A stretch of DNA of 32,445 nt, from positions 247,402 to 279,846 of the forward strand of contig FOFK01000002.1 in NCBI GenBank assembly GCA_900110975.1, in the 5' to 3' direction. The translations under genes and the position numbers were made by a program. Positions 7,949-16,778 of the stretch are shown piece by piece. Origin of the DNA: Lachnospiraceae bacterium RM5. GTDB lineage: Bacteria; Bacillota; Clostridia; Lachnospirales; Lachnospiraceae. Under the pieces are notes generated by a model. It was not told the DNA's origin. It worked only from the letters and a program-made list of their open reading frames with translations, and ran no database searches. Positions within the stretch are counted from its first letter, which is position 1. Every line of letters starts with the position of its first letter.

Positions 7949-9188
7949 TTAAAACAGGCTGAAGTCCTGCATTTTCCATATCATCATACATGGTTTTAAG
8001 ACTTCTTCCATCATCAATTACAAATTGTTCATCACCCTGTTTTGTATCCTGTTCCTTTCCATCATATTTACTTTCATGATCTCCAATTCCCGTAGATACA
8101 CCTGCTGAAATCTTTGTTGCTGCTATCTTTACAATTCCATCCCTGAAAGTCTTACTTTCTCTTGACGAAACTGTTATTCCAACATATGGCAGGAAAATTC
8201 TGTAGGCAAGAATAACCTGGCAAAGCTGCTTTTCATGTACATCTAACGGACTTATTTTATCATTGTTTATAATTGGTCTTAATCTTGGACATGATAAGGA
8301 CATTTCAGCCTGAGGATATTTTCTTTGTAAAAAATAAACATGAAGAGCACTTGCAAGAGCATCTTTTCTAAAATCACTAAGTCCTAAAAGTGCCGAGAAT
8401 GCAACACCTCTCATACCAGCCCTTAATGCTCTTTCCTGCGCATCAAATCTGTATGGCCAGACTCTTTTGTGACCAAATAAATGAAGTTTTTCATATTTAT
8501 CAGTATCATATGTTTCCTGAAAAACAGTAACATAATCCGCGCCACATTCATGAAGGTATCTGTATTCATCAGTATTTACAGGATATATTTCAAGACCTAC
8601 CATTCTAAAATATTTCCTTGCAAGTTTGCAGGCTTCACCAATATATTTTATATCACTTTTTTCCCTGCTTTCTCCTGTAAGAATAAGAATTTCTTCCATT
8701 CCACTTTTAGCAATGACACTCATTTCCTTATCTATTTCATCAAGGTTAAGTTTTAATCTGTTTATGTCGTTATAACAGTTAAATCCACAATATACGCAGT
8801 AATTCTCACAATAATTTGCAATATATAAAGGTGTAAAAAGATATACCGTATTTCCAAAATGCTTGCTGGTTTCTAACCTTGCCCTCTTTGCCATTTCTTC
8901 TAGAAATGGTTCTGCAGCCGGCGATAAAAGTGCCTTAAAATCCTCAATGGAGCATTTTTCTTTATCAAGAGCATTTCTTACATCTACCGCTGTATATTTC
9001 GTATAATCATAGGAATTCATCTCTGACATGACTTTATCACAGATATCAGACTCAATTATTTCCATGCCCGGCATATATTCCATATGATTAGTTCTTGATG
9101 AAGGATCATTTTCAAGCTTATGTTTTTTTTCTAAAGCTTCTTTAGAAAGATTTTTTCCATCTATAAAAAAACTATTTTTTTCAGCCAT
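7929..9188 (-). CDS. thiH: Radical SAM tyrosine lyase ThiH (2-iminoacetate synthase)
   Basis: Cleaves tyrosine to p-cresol and dehydroglycine, the glycine-imine donor used by ThiG. It replaces the oxygen-dependent ThiO, as expected in an anaerobe. The radical SAM cluster motif C127-X3-C131-X2-C134 (CENYCVYCGF) is intact, and the long C-terminal BATS-like part is present, for example SLSCPRLRPI. I place the start at ATG 9188 because GGAGGG lies five bases ahead. An ATG at 9200 would add four residues, but it overlaps the thiG stop and the ribosome binding site itself. This gives 419 residues. It overlaps tenI downstream. Confidence 0.95.
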   Translation of the reverse strand: MAEKNSFFIDGKNLSKEALEKKHKLENDPSSRTNHMEYMPGMEIIESDICDKVMSEMNSYDYTKYTAVDVRNALDKEKCSIEDFKALLSPAAEPFLEEMAKRARLETSKHFGNTVYLFTPLYIANYCENYCVYCGFNCYNDINRLKLNLDEIDKEMSVIAKSGMEEILILTGESREKSDIKYIGEACKLARKYFRMVGLEIYPVNTDEYRYLHECGADYVTVFQETYDTDKYEKLHLFGHKRVWPYRFDAQERALRAGMRGVAFSALLGLSDFRKDALASALHVYFLQRKYPQAEMSLSCPRLRPIINNDKISPLDVHEKQLCQVILAYRIFLPYVGITVSSRESKTFRDGIVKIAATKISAGVSTGIGDHESKYDGKEQDTKQGDEQFVIDDGRSLKTMYDDMENAGLQPVLNDYLYV

Positions 9189-9199
9189 TTTTCCCTCCA

Positions 9200-9979
9200 T
9201 TAATCATGCAAAAATCCGGTTAAGGGATCTGATGAAGATGCCCCTCTTGTAAGTACTCTTCCGGTTCCTGAAAGAAATGCTTTTCTTCCTGAAATTATTG
9301 CATCCTTAAATGCTGATGCCATTAACGGTAAATCTCCAGCTGTTGCAAGGGCTGTATTTGCCATTATGGCTGCCGCTCCCATTTCCATAGCCTCACAAGC
9401 CTGTGATGGTTTTCCAATACCTGCATCAACAATAATAGGTAAATCTATTTCATCAATAAGAATCTGTATAAAATCTTTTGTAGCAAGTCCTCTGTTTGAT
9501 CCAATTGGCGATGCAAGAGGCATAACAGCCGCAGCTCCAACATTTACAAGTTCCCTTGCAACATTAAGATCAGGATACATATATGGCATAACTACAAATC
9601 CGTCTTTTGCAAGTTCTTCTGTTGCTTTAATAGTTTCATAATTATCAGGTAATAAATATTTTGTATCCTTCATAATCTCTATTTTCACAAAATTTCCACA
9701 TCCAAGCTCTCTTGCAAGTTTTGCTATTCTTACAGCCTCTTTTGCATTTCTTGCACCACTTGTATTTGGAAGAAGTGTAATACCCTTTGGAATATAATCC
9801 AGAATATTTTCTTCATCCTTTGTATTTGCTCTTCTTACTGCAAGTGTAATAAGCTCTGCTCCTGCATATTTTATTGCAGCATCAATAAGTTTTAAAGAAT
9901 ATTTTCCTGAGCCTAAAATAAATCTTGAATTAAACTCATGGCCTCCTATAATCAATTTATCATCTTTTAAAACATCCAT
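9200..9979 (-). CDS. thiG: Thiazole synthase ThiG
   Basis: TIM-barrel enzyme that assembles the thiazole ring from deoxyxylulose phosphate, dehydroglycine and ThiS thiocarboxylate. The 259 residues match the family. RFILGSGKY near the N terminus, the Schiff-base lysine segment NFVKIEI, the phosphate-binding stretch [12 protein letters not shown] and [11 protein letters not shown] are all present. It is preceded by an 83-base gap after thiF, the only sizeable gap in the operon apart from the thiD-thiC element. That gap shows a TATAAT-like hexamer but no matching -35. The start is ATG 9979 after AAAGAGGATAAAAG. Confidence 0.96.
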   Translation of the reverse strand: MDVLKDDKLIIGGHEFNSRFILGSGKYSLKLIDAAIKYAGAELITLAVRRANTKDEENILDYIPKGITLLPNTSGARNAKEAVRIAKLARELGCGNFVKIEIMKDTKYLLPDNYETIKATEELAKDGFVVMPYMYPDLNVARELVNVGAAAVMPLASPIGSNRGLATKDFIQILIDEIDLPIIVDAGIGKPSQACEAMEMGAAAIMANTALATAGDLPLMASAFKDAIISGRKAFLSGTGRVLTRGASSSDPLTGFLHD

Positions 9980-10062
9980 CTTTTATCCTCTTTTCTTATG
10001 TATGTTATATTTATTTACTCGTACTATTAAATTATAAATATCCGACAGCTTTTGACTTTTCT

Positions 10063-10704
10063 TTAGGCGTTTAACTCACCGGCAATTATTCTAAGTACCA
10101 TATGGGCTTCATGGGCAGCACAAGCCATAACTCTTGAAGAAAATAAACCTTCTGCCTTTCCTACCTCACTTATCCCATCACCACAAAGATAAAATCTCTC
10201 ACCAATTTTTTTTGTCTTTATGGAATTTGTACTATCAATTCCTGCCATTCCTGAAGCTGCCACAAGATATTTTGAATGATAATTTTCCAAAACATAATTA
10301 ACAAGCATAGCTTTATTTACCGGATTATCAAAGGCTTCACAAATTATATCTGCAGGTTTTAAGAGCCTGTCCATATTTGATTCATCTATTTTTTCAACAA
10401 ATGAATCAATATTAATATATGGTGAAATCTCCAATAAATTATTTTTTAAAGCAAATGCTTTTTCCATTCCGACCTGACCAGCCTTATATTGCTGTCTGTG
10501 GAGATTTGTTATATCAACTTTATCAAAATCAATTAGTATCAGTTTTCCAACACCAAGTCTTGCAAGTGAAACAGCTATATTAGAACCAAGACCTCCAAGA
10601 CCGCATATGGCAACCGTAGTATTTAACAGCTTATCCTGAAGCTTTTTTCCATGTCTGTCTGCAAAAGCCTCATACATTTCTTCTTTTGAAGGTACATTAT
10701 TCAT
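10063..10704 (-). CDS. thiF: Short-form ThiS adenylyltransferase ThiF
   Basis: E1-like enzyme that adenylates the C-terminal glycine of ThiS, preparing it for thiocarboxylation. At 213 residues it is shorter than the E. coli protein and corresponds to the compact clostridial ThiF form. The nucleotide-binding loop CGLGGLGSNIA, acidic strand LIDFDKVDITNLHRQQY, and DIICEAFDNP (metal/ATP aspartate) are present. No CXXC zinc-binding pairs, typical of MoeB and long ThiF, can be found. Its ribosome binding site GGAGG overlaps the codons for the terminal glycines of ThiS, and the start lies three bases past the thiS stop, so the pair is tightly coupled. Confidence 0.93.
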   Translation of the reverse strand: MNNVPSKEEMYEAFADRHGKKLQDKLLNTTVAICGLGGLGSNIAVSLARLGVGKLILIDFDKVDITNLHRQQYKAGQVGMEKAFALKNNLLEISPYINIDSFVEKIDESNMDRLLKPADIICEAFDNPVNKAMLVNYVLENYHSKYLVAASGMAGIDSTNSIKTKKIGERFYLCGDGISEVGKAEGLFSSRVMACAAHEAHMVLRIIAGELNA

Positions 10705-10707
10705 TTA

Positions 10708-10902
10708 TCAGCCACCTCCAACAAAATTAACAACTTCCACAACATCGCCATCTTTTAAAATTCTGTTTTCATATTCAGATTTTGGCAGAATATCTTCATT
10801 TAATTCAACGGCTATTTTTGATTTATCAAATCCGGCTTCTTTAATATAGTCTATAACTTTTTTGCCGTCATATTCTAAATTTTCTCCATTTATTTTAACC
10901 AT
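10708..10902 (-). CDS. thiS: Sulphur carrier protein ThiS
   Basis: Ubiquitin-like sulphur carrier of 64 residues, ending in the required diglycine (FVGGG), which ThiF adenylates and which then carries the thiocarboxylate to ThiG. The start is ATG 10902 (MVKINGEN), with AAAGGAG about six bases ahead. The frame stays open further upstream to 10959, but those codons lie inside the riboswitch terminator hairpin and are not part of the protein. It is the first gene of the TPP-controlled thi operon. Confidence 0.95.
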   Translation of the reverse strand: MVKINGENLEYDGKKVIDYIKEAGFDKSKIAVELNEDILPKSEYENRILKDGDVVEVVNFVGGG

Positions 10903-10917
10903 ATTACTCCTTTCCAT

Positions 10918-10948
10918 AAAAAAAGGAGAATTACATTGGTAATTCTCC
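10918..10948 (-). terminator. Intrinsic terminator of the TPP riboswitch
   Basis: In the minus-strand transcript, GGAGAATTAC (10948-10939) pairs perfectly over 10 bp with GTAATTCTCC (10934-10925) around a four-base loop, followed by seven U (10924-10918). It lies between the aptamer and thiS, so it is the likely expression platform. I could not identify a convincing antiterminator by eye. Confidence 0.9.
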
Positions 10949-10957
10949 GTAAAAATC

Positions 10958-11055
10958 AAACATACTAAATCCCTACGTTGGCATTATCCAAATCAGGTAA
11001 TCGGTCGAAGGTCTACCTTCCTCTCAGCCTGTCACACAAGCTCCCGGACATGTTT
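10958..11055 (-). ncRNA. TPP riboswitch (THI element)
   Basis: The minus-strand sequence contains the hallmark blocks of the thiamine pyrophosphate aptamer in order: CCGGGAGC, GGCTGAGAGG (11029-11020 area), ACCTGATTTGGATAATGCC and AACGTAGGGA ending near 10970. The closing stem can be drawn as AAACAT (11055-11050) with ATGTTT (10963-10958). It begins at the predicted transcription start and precedes the terminator ahead of thiS. From knowledge of the family, TPP binding should cause termination and shut off the whole operon. Confidence 0.97.
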
Positions 11056-11057
11056 AT

Positions 11058-11085
11058 ATTATAAACTTTTAATATTTTTTTTCAA
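11058..11085 (-). promoter_or_regulatory. Promoter of the thi operon
   Basis: Minus-strand -35 TTGAAA (11085-11080), a 16-base spacer, and a perfect -10 TATAAT (11063-11058). The start point would fall at about 11051, right at the 5' edge of the TPP aptamer. Confidence 0.75.
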
Positions 11086-11126
11086 TACTTTTTTTATTTA
11101 TGTTTTAATAAAAAACAGCTGATTTG

Positions 11127-11155
11127 TTGACATAGTTCTAAAGCTAAATTATACT
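11127..11155 (+). promoter_or_regulatory. Promoter of the malic enzyme gene
   Basis: A perfect -35 TTGACA (11127-11132), a 17-base spacer and -10 TATACT (11150-11155). It is back to back with the thi promoter, 41 bases apart. Confidence 0.85.
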
Positions 11156-11195
11156 AATAGTCTAGGCGAAAAAAACAATATGGAGGAATTATCTC

Positions 11196-12350
11196 ATGAA
11201 TATTAATGAAGAAGCTTTAGAATTACACGAAAAATGGAATGGAAAATTATCCACAGAACCAAAATGCAGTGTTTCATCAAGAAAAGATTTATCACTTGCA
11301 TATACTCCCGGTGTTGCCACTCCATGCGAAGAAATTGCAAAAGATAAGGATTTAGCATATAAATATACTATTAAATCAAATACAATTGCTGTTGTTTCAG
11401 ACGGAAGTGCCGTACTTGGTTTAGGAAATATTGGTCCTTATGCTGCTATGCCTGTTATGGAAGGTAAAGCTGTGTTATTTAAAAGCTTTGGTGATGTTAA
11501 CGCAGTTCCTATCTGCTTAGACACACAGGATACAGAAGAAATTATCAAAACTGTAGTAAATATTGCTCCAGGTTTTGGTGGTATCAACCTTGAAGATATC
11601 TCAGCTCCAAGATGTTTTGAAATAGAAGAAAGATTAAAGGAATTACTTGATATTCCTGTTTTCCATGATGACCAGCATGGTACTGCCATCGTTGTTTTAG
11701 CAGCTGCCATAAATGCACTCAGAATAACAAAGAAAGATAAAGAAACAGTAAAAATTGTTATTAACGGTGCAGGTTCAGCAGGTATTGCCATTGCTAAACT
11801 TTTATATTCATATGGATTTAAAAATATTACATTATGTGACAGTAAAGGAATCATAAGTTCTAAATCAGAAAGACTTACACCAATTAAGAAAGAAATGTTA
11901 AAGATTACTAATCTTTCAGACGTTTCCGGTACATTAAAAGACGCGCTAGCAGGTGCTGATATTTTCGTTGGTGTTTCAGCTCCAAACAGCGTTACAAAAG
12001 AAATGGTTGAGTCAATGAATGATGATCCTATCATCTTTGCCATGGCAAATCCAACACCTGAGATTATGCCTGATATTGCAAAAGCTGCCGGTGCAAGAAT
12101 CGTTGGTACAGGAAGATCTGATTTTCCTAACCAGATTAATAATGTTATTGCATTCCCTGGTATCTTTAAAGGTGCATTAGACGGAAGAGCAAAGAAGATT
12201 ACAGAAAAAATGAAACTTGCTGCTGCAAAGGCACTTGCTTATATGATTACTGATGATAAACTTAATGAAGATTACATTATACCTGAAGCATTTGACAAAA
12301 AAGTTCTTGAAGTTGTAAGACAGGCTGTTATAGAAAATATTGAAGAATAG
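11196..12350 (+). CDS. NAD(P)-dependent malic enzyme (short form)
   Basis: Oxidatively decarboxylates malate to pyruvate and CO2, giving NADH or NADPH. The 384 residues match the short bacterial form without the phosphotransacetylase-like extension. Visible motifs are LAYTPGVATPCEEIA, the substrate/metal segment FHDDQHGTAIVVLAA, and the Rossmann loop GAGSAGIAIAKLL. The residue after the second beta strand (CDSKG) is an aspartate, which suggests NAD preference, but this is only an inference. GGAGG lies ten bases before ATG 11196. It is divergent from the thi operon and 15 bases ahead of the DUF4364 gene, with which it is probably co-transcribed. Confidence 0.94.
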   Translation: MNINEEALELHEKWNGKLSTEPKCSVSSRKDLSLAYTPGVATPCEEIAKDKDLAYKYTIKSNTIAVVSDGSAVLGLGNIGPYAAMPVMEGKAVLFKSFGDVNAVPICLDTQDTEEIIKTVVNIAPGFGGINLEDISAPRCFEIEERLKELLDIPVFHDDQHGTAIVVLAAAINALRITKKDKETVKIVINGAGSAGIAIAKLLYSYGFKNITLCDSKGIISSKSERLTPIKKEMLKITNLSDVSGTLKDALAGADIFVGVSAPNSVTKEMVESMNDDPIIFAMANPTPEIMPDIAKAAGARIVGTGRSDFPNQINNVIAFPGIFKGALDGRAKKITEKMKLAAAKALAYMITDDKLNEDYIIPEAFDKKVLEVVRQAVIENIEE

Positions 12351-12365
12351 GAAGAATGACTAAAA

Positions 12366-12884
12366 ATGGTTATTGAGTCTTCTACATTACATAAATTAAT
12401 AATTTTATATATGTTGAATAAAGTTAATTTTCCATTAACCAATTCACAGTTATCCGAATTTTTTGTAAGTAAGGATTATACAAATTATTTTACATTACAA
12501 CAGACCATTACGGATTTAATTGAAAATGATCTTATCAGTATGGAAAATATAAGAAATAACTCCTACTATCATATAACTGTTGACGGACATCAGACGCTCG
12601 TCTTCTTTGTTAACAAAATTCCAGGATATATTGTTGATGAAGTAGATCAATATTTAATGGAAAATAAATACGAACTTAGAAATGAAGTTGGAACAATTGC
12701 TGATTATTATAAAACAACCAATCAGGATTATATAGTACATTGTCAGGTCAAGGAGGGTGATACTACTCTTATAGAGATAAACCTTTCTGTTCCAACAAAA
12801 GAAGATGCATCCTCAATGTGTGATCATTGGAAGGATGCAAATACTGAAATATATTCTTTTATTATGAAATCATTGATGAAATAA
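12366..12884 (+). CDS. DUF4364 family protein, winged-helix-like N terminus
   Basis: 172 residues of a family I recognise as DUF4364, common in Lachnospiraceae and other clostridia and without a proven function. The first 75 residues look like a winged helix: a helix-rich start (LHKLIILYMLN), the recognition-type segment TLQQTITDLIENDLI, and a hairpin (NSYYHITVDGHQTLV) as in PadR/MarR-like proteins. The second half is mixed alpha/beta. A role as a small DNA-binding regulator is a guess from fold only. Its last 23 bases overlap the 3' end of convergent engB, and its probable terminator lies inside engB. Confidence 0.85.
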   Translation: MVIESSTLHKLIILYMLNKVNFPLTNSQLSEFFVSKDYTNYFTLQQTITDLIENDLISMENIRNNSYYHITVDGHQTLVFFVNKIPGYIVDEVDQYLMENKYELRNEVGTIADYYKTTNQDYIVHCQVKEGDTTLIEINLSVPTKEDASSMCDHWKDANTEIYSFIMKSLMK

Positions 12885-13458
12885 ATGATAATATCTCATC
12901 TTTCCCTTGCTTTGTTACGGCAGAGTAAGGGAATATTTTTGTGCCAGGCTTAGCATTTAAAGTTTGTTTTATAATCTTTATCTGCTTATCTTTCTGGCTT
13001 CTTTTTATCTTATCAAGCTTTGTTGCAATAATAACCGGATCAAAACCATTATATACAATCCAGTCATACATTTCCCTGTCATTTTTTGAAGGCTCATGTC
13101 TTATATCAATCAAAAGAAAAACACATCTTAATTCTTCAGATGATGTTAAATATCTCTCTATCATCTTACCCCATTTTTCTTTTACTTCTTTTGATACCTT
13201 TGCATATCCATATCCCGGTAAATCAACAAAATAAAGTTCACTGTTAATATTATAAAAATTTATTGTCTGTGTTTTTCCAGGCTGACTTGATATTCTTGCA
13301 AGGGACTTTCTATTAAGAAGTCCATTTATGAGCGAAGATTTTCCAACATTTGATTTACCTGCAAAAGCAAACTCAGGTAATGTATTTTCAGGTAATTTAG
13401 ATGTAATGCCACACACGGTTTCGAGTGTGGCATTTTTTATAACTAAAGTATTTTCCAT
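12862..13458 (-). CDS. ysxC: EngB/YsxC/YihA family ribosome-assembly GTPase
   Basis: Essential small GTPase that assists assembly of the large ribosomal subunit. The 198 residues are typical. The G motifs are all present: G1 GKSNVGKSS, G3 DLPGYGYAKV, G4 TKLDK and G5 SAVTKQG, and the family-specific PGKTQTINFYN switch region. The gene begins two bases after the clpX stop, so it belongs to the tig-clpP-clpX run. Its 3' end overlaps the convergent DUF4364 gene by 23 bases. Confidence 0.96.
   Translation of the reverse strand: MENTLVIKNATLETVCGITSKLPENTLPEFAFAGKSNVGKSSLINGLLNRKSLARISSQPGKTQTINFYNINSELYFVDLPGYGYAKVSKEVKEKWGKMIERYLTSSEELRCVFLLIDIRHEPSKNDREMYDWIVYNGFDPVIIATKLDKIKRSQKDKQIKIIKQTLNAKPGTKIFPYSAVTKQGKDEILSFISSMIS
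12902..12940 (+). terminator. Plus-strand terminator inside the engB coding sequence
   Basis: TTCCCTTGCT (12902-12911) pairs with AGTAAGGGAA (12924-12933) over 10 bp with one G-U, with a 12-base loop, followed by TATTTTT. It lies 18 bases past the DUF4364 stop and would end the malic enzyme-DUF4364 transcript while also encoding the end of EngB on the other strand. Confidence 0.6.
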
Positions 13459-13460
13459 AA

Positions 13461-14726
13461 TTATTTAGCTTTCTTTCTTGTAGCTACTTCATTTTTCCCT
13501 ACTGTTTTTAAAAGAGACATATCACTTCCACTTTCAATAAATTCTTTTGTAATAATAATCTCTTCTACCTCATCATCTGATGGTATATTAAACATAATAT
13601 CCATAAGGGATGTTTCCATAATAGCTCTAAGACCTCTTGCTCCTGTCTTTCTTTCAAAAGATTTATTTGCAATTGCTTCAATTGCATCATCTTCAAATAT
13701 AAGCTTAACATCATCAAGCTCAAAAAGTTTTTCATATTGCTTTATTAGCGAGTTCTTAGGCTCTTTTAAAATTCTTACCATCGCATCTAAATCAAGTGAT
13801 TCTAATGCTACAGTTACAGGAATACGTCCTATAAATTCAGGAATAAGACCGAATTTTGTAAGATCCTGAGGCATAACCTGTGGGAACATCTCATCTATCT
13901 CAAAATTCTTCTTTTCTGAAATTTCTGCATCAAAACCAATTGATTTCTTATCTAATCTTTCTTCAATAATCTTTTCAAGACCATCAAATGCTCCACCACA
14001 GATAAATAATATATTTTCTGTGTTTATATGAATCATTTCCTGATTTGGATGCTTTCTACCACCCTGTGGAGGAACTGATGCATCAGTACCCTCTAAAAGT
14101 TTAAGTAAAGCCTGCTGTACACCTTCACCTGAAACATCTCTTGTAATAGAAACATTTTCAGCTTTTTTACTTATCTTATCAATCTCATCAATATAGATAA
14201 TTCCATGTTCAGCCCTGTCAATATCATAATCAGCAGCCTGAATAATCTTTAAAAGAATATTTTCAACATCTTCACCAACATATCCGGCTTCAGTAAGTGT
14301 TGTGGCATCTGCTATGGCAAATGGAACATTTAATATCTTTGCAAGTGTTTGCGCAAGATAAGTCTTTCCTGAACCTGTTGGTCCAAGAAGTAAAATATTA
14401 CTCTTTTGTATTTCTACATCAATATGCTCTTTTGACATAATTCTTTTATAATGATTATATACAGCTACAGAAAGAACCTTCTTTGCTTCTTCCTGTCCTA
14501 TAACATACTCATCTAAAAACTCTTTGATTTTCTTAGGTTTATAAAGCTTTACATCTGTTTCAAACGATTCTTCATAACCATTATAGAATTCTTCATCAAG
14601 AATATCCCTACATAAATCAACACATTCATCACAGATATAAACGTTATTTTTTCCCGCAAGGAGCTTTCGTACCAGTCCTTCACGTGTGCCGCAAAAAGAA
14701 CACTTTTTCTCTTCTACTCTTGCCAT
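13461..14726 (-). CDS. clpX: ClpX, ATP-binding unfoldase subunit of ClpXP
   Basis: AAA+ unfoldase that recognises substrates, unfolds them and feeds them to ClpP. The 421 residues are full length. The N-terminal zinc-binding domain has cysteines at 9, 12, 32 and 35. Walker A is GPTGSGKT at 115-122 and Walker B is [10 protein letters not shown]. The ClpP-docking IGF loop (SIGFDAEI) and sensor/arginine-finger segment [12 protein letters not shown] are present. It starts 11 bases after the clpP stop and ends two bases before engB, a common clostridial and bacillar order. Confidence 0.98.
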   Translation of the reverse strand: MARVEEKKCSFCGTREGLVRKLLAGKNNVYICDECVDLCRDILDEEFYNGYEESFETDVKLYKPKKIKEFLDEYVIGQEEAKKVLSVAVYNHYKRIMSKEHIDVEIQKSNILLLGPTGSGKTYLAQTLAKILNVPFAIADATTLTEAGYVGEDVENILLKIIQAADYDIDRAEHGIIYIDEIDKISKKAENVSITRDVSGEGVQQALLKLLEGTDASVPPQGGRKHPNQEMIHINTENILFICGGAFDGLEKIIEERLDKKSIGFDAEISEKKNFEIDEMFPQVMPQDLTKFGLIPEFIGRIPVTVALESLDLDAMVRILKEPKNSLIKQYEKLFELDDVKLIFEDDAIEAIANKSFERKTGARGLRAIMETSLMDIMFNIPSDDEVEEIIITKEFIESGSDMSLLKTVGKNEVATRKKAK

Positions 14727-14737
14727 CCTATCACCTA

Positions 14738-15322
14738 TTATCCTCTATTCTCAATAACTTTATCAATAAGACCATATTCCATAGCTTCTTTTGCACTCAT
14801 AAAGTTATCTCTTTCTGTATCTCTTTCAATAACTTCAAGCGGTTTATTTGTATTTGCAGCTAAAATCTCATTTAATTTCTTTCTTGTCTTTAAAATATGA
14901 TCAGCTGCTATCTGAATTTCAGTTGCCTGACCCTGTGCACCTCCAAGTGGCTGATGAATCATAATTTCAGCATTAGGAAGAGCCATACGTTTTCCTTTTG
15001 CTCCACCTGATAAAAGGAAAGCTCCCATACTTGCAGCCATACCAATACAAATTGTAGATACGTCGCATTTAATATAATTCATTGTATCATAAATAGCCAT
15101 TCCTGCTGTTACAGAACCACCAGGACTGTTTATATAAAGATGAATATCTTTATTGGGATCCTCTGACTCTAAAAATAATAACTGTGCAACTGTTAAACTT
15201 GCAGTTACTTCATTTACTTCTTCTCCCAAAAATATAATTCTGTCTTTTAAAAGACGAGAATAAATATCATATGATCTTTCTCCTCTTCCGGTCTGTTCAA
15301 TGACATAAGGTACCAAACTCAT
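14738..15322 (-). CDS. clpP: ClpP, ATP-dependent protease proteolytic subunit
   Basis: Serine protease that forms the double-heptamer chamber of ClpXP. The 194 residues are canonical. The catalytic triad is visible as S98 (GMAASMG), H123 (IMIHQPLGG) and D172 ([10 protein letters not shown]). The start is ATG 15322, with GAGAGGG nine bases ahead. It follows tig after a 100-base gap that contains a strong hairpin without a U tract. Confidence 0.98.
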   Translation of the reverse strand: MSLVPYVIEQTGRGERSYDIYSRLLKDRIIFLGEEVNEVTASLTVAQLLFLESEDPNKDIHLYINSPGGSVTAGMAIYDTMNYIKCDVSTICIGMAASMGAFLLSGGAKGKRMALPNAEIMIHQPLGGAQGQATEIQIAADHILKTRKKLNEILAANTNKPLEVIERDTERDNFMSAKEAMEYGLIDKVIENRG

Positions 15323-15353
15323 AACTAAATCCCTCTCTTTTTCTTATTTGACA

Positions 15354-15389
15354 ATAGCAGCCCTTGATTTTCAAATCACAGGCTGCTAT
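15354..15389 (-). other. Two-tier hairpin between tig and clpP
   Basis: ATAGCAGCC (15354-15362) pairs perfectly with GGCTGCTAT (15381-15389). Inside it, TGATTT and AAATCA form a second stem. In the transcribed minus strand it is followed by TGTCAAATAAG, not a U tract, so it is unlikely to terminate. It could protect the 3' end of tig mRNA or adjust clpP expression. A weak TTGAAA within it has no good -10 partner. Confidence 0.6.
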
Positions 15390-15422
15390 ATATTCATTTA
15401 AATCCATTAAAAAATATATAAA

Positions 15423-16739
15423 TTAGTTTTCTTCTTTAGCTTCTTCTGCTTTTTCTACTTCTTTAGCTGAATCTCTTACAAGATCAATTGCTTTCTTAAC
15501 AAGAATATCTTTCTTCATATTCTCTTTTTCTGATTCTGGTAAGAACTGTTTAACAGTTTCAACTTCCATCTGATATCTTTCAGCAATTTCATTAAACTCA
15601 TTTTCGATATCTTCATCTGTTACTTCAAAGCCTTCAACCTTAGCAACTTCTTCTAATACAAGTCTGCTCTGGATTCTTGATAATGCCTGTGGTTTTAACT
15701 GTTCTGCAAATGAAGCATTATTTAAACCTGTATACTGGAAATATGTTTCTAATGATAATCCCTGGCTTTCTAATCTTCTTGCAAAATCTTCCTGCATATT
15801 ATTGATCTGTGAAGAAATCATTAACTCTGGAATTTCCATTGTTGCATTTTCAATAATCTTTTCAATAACAGCATCTTCTTTAGCTGCATTAGCTTCATTT
15901 TTCTTCTTTTCTTCAAGTTTTTCCTTAATGCTGTTCTTATATTCATCAACAGTTGAGAATTCTGAAACGTCATCAACGAATTCATCATTTAATTCTGGTA
16001 ACTGTCTTTCACTAATCTTCTTAACAGTAACTTTGAAAAGTGCTGGTTTTCCTTTTAATTCTTCAGCATGATATTCTTCTGGGAATGTAACATTAACTTC
16101 TACTTCTTCGCCAATATTCTTTCCAATTAACTGTTCTTCAAATGTATCAATAAATGAGTGAGAACCAATTGTTAAAGGATAATCTTCTCCCTTTCCACCT
16201 TCAAAAGCTTCTCCATCAACAAATCCTTCAAAGTCGATAACTGTGTTATCACCATCTTTAACTGGTCTGTCTGTTACTTCGATAACTCTTGCGTTCTGTC
16301 CTCTTTCTTTATCTATCTCTGCATTAATTTCTTCATCAGTAACGTTTACATCACTCTTAGCTACTTCAATTCCTTTATATTCACCTAATGTTACTTCAGG
16401 TCTTGTAGCAACTTCAGCAGTAAAGATAAATGGCTTTCCAGCTTCAATCTGAACGATATCGATTCTTGGCTGTGAAACAATTTCAACATCTGCTTCTTTT
16501 GTAGCTTCATCATATGCTGCAGGAATCATTTCGTTAACAGCATCTTCATAAAATACTCCAACTCCATACATTTTTTCAATGATTTTTCTTGGAGCTTTTC
16601 CTTTTCTGAATCCGGAAATATTAATCTTAGATTTCTGTTTCTGATATGCTTTCTCTATCGCTTTCTCCACATCTTCTGCTGGTACTTCTATAGTAAGTTT
16701 TGCCATGTTTTTTTCAAGTTTCTCGACCTGTACACTCAT
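15423..16739 (-). CDS. tig: Trigger factor
   Basis: Ribosome-bound chaperone with peptidyl-prolyl isomerase activity that receives nascent chains. The 438 residues comprise the N-terminal ribosome-binding domain with the signature FRKGKAPRKIIEKMYG, a central FKBP domain (GDNTVIDFEGFVDGEAFEGG onwards) and a helical C-terminal substrate cradle ending in an acidic/lysine tail. I choose ATG 16739 (MSVQVEKL), as GGAGG lies eight bases upstream. An earlier ATG at 16754 would make that ribosome binding site part of the coding sequence. It is followed by clpP, clpX and engB on the same strand. Confidence 0.97.
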   Translation of the reverse strand: MSVQVEKLEKNMAKLTIEVPAEDVEKAIEKAYQKQKSKINISGFRKGKAPRKIIEKMYGVGVFYEDAVNEMIPAAYDEATKEADVEIVSQPRIDIVQIEAGKPFIFTAEVATRPEVTLGEYKGIEVAKSDVNVTDEEINAEIDKERGQNARVIEVTDRPVKDGDNTVIDFEGFVDGEAFEGGKGEDYPLTIGSHSFIDTFEEQLIGKNIGEEVEVNVTFPEEYHAEELKGKPALFKVTVKKISERQLPELNDEFVDDVSEFSTVDEYKNSIKEKLEEKKKNEANAAKEDAVIEKIIENATMEIPELMISSQINNMQEDFARRLESQGLSLETYFQYTGLNNASFAEQLKPQALSRIQSRLVLEEVAKVEGFEVTDEDIENEFNEIAERYQMEVETVKQFLPESEKENMKKDILVKKAIDLVRDSAKEVEKAEEAKEEN

Positions 16740-16778
16740 TCTTAAATCCTCCATTCTACTGTATCACATACAGAAATG

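Noticed and set aside
9980-10062. Internal promoter between thiF and thiG
   Set aside because: A TATAAT-like hexamer exists, but no acceptable -35 lies 16-18 bases upstream of it.
10903-10959. Upstream extension of thiS to an 83-residue protein
   Set aside because: The extra codons lie in the riboswitch terminator hairpin, and the inner ATG at 10902 has the strong ribosome binding site.
12807-12838. Minus-strand terminator for engB inside the DUF4364 gene (GCATCC/GGATGC hairpin)
   Set aside because: The stem is interrupted, and what follows on the minus strand (ATCTTCTTTTG) is not a proper U tract. It is possible but too weak to list.
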